Of a stretch of DNA of 14,226 nucleotides, positions 12,769 to 14,226 are shown piece after piece. Both the position numbers and the translations under genes were made by a program. Origin of the DNA: Ruminococcus callidus (GTDB lineage Bacteria > Bacillota > Clostridia > Oscillospirales > Ruminococcaceae); assembly GCF_020709055.1 (NCBI RefSeq), contig NZ_JAJFCK010000048.1, positions 1-14,226 of the forward strand, given 5' to 3'. Within the stretch, counting starts at the first letter, position 1. Each line of letters begins with the position of its first letter. Under the pieces are notes generated by a model. It saw nothing but the letters and a program-made list of their open reading frames with translations, made no database searches and was not told where the DNA came from.

Positions 12769-14133
12769 TTATCCGCACTGCACTGACGGCCGGCTGCGAA
12801 ACGCCTTTCGCCATACTATAAAAAACGTGATGAGAATTATCGTCGAAGTGATAACCCAAGTGGACGGGAAAGAGAAGTACAAACTCTTCAGCGTGCCAAA
12901 GCGGGCGAATACGGTAAACAGCCAGAGAATCCGCACCACACAGATTCCCAGCATAGTTTCTGCTGCCGGAAGTGTGGAATAGCCAAGACCGCGCATCGAC
13001 CACGCCGGAATCTCATAGCAGGAACAGATGACCTGAAGCCCCAGAATAATTCGGATTCGTTCGCAGGCGTAGGTGATTTCTTCTGAAGAAGTGGTAAACA
13101 AACCGGAAGCCTGCCGTGAAAACAAAACCACCGGAACAATGATTGCCGCAGAAAACAGGGTTGCTGCAAGGAAACAAATCCCCACAGTTTTCTTGCACCG
13201 CTGTCTGTTTCCGGCAGCGTAATTCTGGCTGATAAATGTGGTCGCTGCCTGTCCGAATGCTGTGTCCATGTAGTAGGCGATGTATTCAAAGTTCATGGAA
13301 ACTGCCACACCGGCAGCTGCAGCGCTGCCGAATGTGTTGATGGCGGACTGTACAAAAATATTGGCAATGCAAAAGACGGCGCTCTGAATTGCCGCCGGAA
13401 TTCCGATGCGCAAAATTGCCTGCAAGTGCTGCCTGTTGAGCTTCAGCTTTCGCAGAGACAAGCGGAACTCCTCGTGCTCCCGCAGCATCCAGAATACCAC
13501 CATAGCTGCACTGACTGCCGCAGAAAGATCGGTTGCCAGCGCCACACCAACTACGCTCAGCTTACAAACCACCACAAAAAACAAGTTGAGAAACACGTTG
13601 ATGACACCGGAAAAAATCAGTGCGCCGAGAGGACGCTTACTGTCCCCTTTCGCACGGAGAATGGCTGCGCCGAAATTGTAGATCATCAGGAACGGCACAC
13701 CGGCAAAATAGATTCGCAGATAGTTGTCAGCAGAAGTCAGGATATCCGCCGGCGTATGAATCAGCATCAGCAGCGGTTTGGAGATCAGCTGTCCCAGTGC
13801 GCCGAACAGTACACCGTACAGCACAGAAAACAGCATTCCGGTATGTACCACATCCGGAATTTTCTTCTGCTCTCCCGCTCCGATAAAGTGGGCAATGCGC
13901 ACATTGGCACCGACCGCAAGTCCTGCCGAAAGTCCGACGATCAGCGCCACGATCTCCCCGTTGGTTCCCACGGCTGCCAGTGCGTCCGGACTGCCAAACC
14001 GACCGGCAACCGCTGTATCTGCTGCATTAAACAGCTGTTGGAGAATGCTGCTCAGCGCAATGGGGAGCGCAAATAAAATAATATTTTTCAGCAGCGGACC
14101 TTGAAGCATGTCCATCTGATGACTTTTCTTCAT
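12769..14133 (-). CDS. MATE family efflux transporter
   Basis: A 454-aa membrane protein of normal MATE length with about 12 hydrophobic helices in two halves. Half 1 begins LLKNIILFALPIALSSILQQ and contains LFNAADTAVAGRFG (34-47), the usual first-helix signature. Half 2 begins LRIGIPAAIQ (241-250), followed by AINTFGSAAAAGVAV and the FGQAATTFISQNYAAGN segment. Such proteins export cationic drugs and metabolites with a Na+ or H+ gradient; the substrate cannot be inferred. GGAGGG lies upstream of the ATG at 14131-14133. It is the first gene of a leftward pair. The 93 bases upstream to the window edge are AT-rich and show no convincing promoter. Confidence 0.92.
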   Translation of the reverse strand: MKKSHQMDMLQGPLLKNIILFALPIALSSILQQLFNAADTAVAGRFGSPDALAAVGTNGEIVALIVGLSAGLAVGANVRIAHFIGAGEQKKIPDVVHTGMLFSVLYGVLFGALGQLISKPLLMLIHTPADILTSADNYLRIYFAGVPFLMIYNFGAAILRAKGDSKRPLGALIFSGVINVFLNLFFVVVCKLSVVGVALATDLSAAVSAAMVVFWMLREHEEFRLSLRKLKLNRQHLQAILRIGIPAAIQSAVFCIANIFVQSAINTFGSAAAAGVAVSMNFEYIAYYMDTAFGQAATTFISQNYAAGNRQRCKKTVGICFLAATLFSAAIIVPVVLFSRQASGLFTTSSEEITYACERIRIILGLQVICSCYEIPAWSMRGLGYSTLPAAETMLGICVVRILWLFTVFARFGTLKSLYFSFPSTWVITSTIILITFFIVWRKAFRSRPSVQCG

Positions 14134-14226
14134 AAAATATTTTCCCTCCGTTAATCCATTGCTTTGATGTTAGAGCTTGTGTTCATAGGAAATATATGCG
14201 GATTTTCGAGCAAATTTTTTTGCAGA

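Noticed and set aside
1..14226. tRNA or rRNA genes
   Set aside because: No cloverleaf with a GTTCGANTC-type arm and no rRNA-like sequence was seen on either strand by eye.

Overview
The window looks like a chromosomal stretch of a cellulosome-type ruminococcus (Ruminococcus lineage, Oscillospiraceae, low-to-mid GC Firmicute). The evidence is four secreted proteins that end in type-I-like dockerins with paired Ca-binding loops (GDVNxDGxxDLxDAVxLxK), strong AGGAGG ribosome binding sites, near-consensus sigma-A promoters and a typical Firmicute lipoprotein signal. No scaffoldin or cohesin gene is visible, and no recognisable glycoside hydrolase domain; the dockerin proteins carry unrecognised or non-enzymatic-looking modules.

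Layout. (1) 1-79: start of a leftward exported protein cut by the window edge. (2) 339-2624: a rightward 761-aa lipoprotein with an acidic linker and three EF-hand-like D-x-D-x-D loops. (3) 2625-3235: a possible gene remnant, a bidirectional terminator, a 39-aa peptide gene (2902-3021, leftward) behind a perfect TTGACA-17-TATAAT promoter, and the terminator of the next operon. (4) 3236-7845: two leftward two-gene units in tandem. Each has the same promoter, leader and signal-peptide start on its first gene, and a nearly identical dockerin DNA cassette on its second gene. The protein interiors are unrelated. Unit A is a papain-like protein (4163-5248) followed by a dockerin protein (3236-4147). 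Unit B is a dockerin protein (6676-7611) followed by a two-module dockerin protein (5530-6648). (5) 7846-9682: a third unit in the opposite orientation. Its first gene breaks off after about 47 codons and runs, out of frame, into the remainder of a second secreted dockerin protein. (6) 9753-12153: a strong promoter, a DUF3592-like membrane protein and a Uup-type ABC-F ATPase, closed by a terminator. (7) 12244-14133: a leftward operon of a MATE efflux protein and a small two-TM protein.

Working together: the central genes appear to be a co-regulated family of exported, mostly cell-surface-docked proteins. A shared palindrome-containing element sits next to the -35 box of all three units. The flanking genes (ABC-F, MATE, lipoprotein) look like ordinary housekeeping or drug-tolerance genes. 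The most unusual feature is the arrangement of conserved ends around replaced interiors, which suggests cassette exchange by recombination between flanking homologies. All family names come from reading motifs by eye; no database search was possible.
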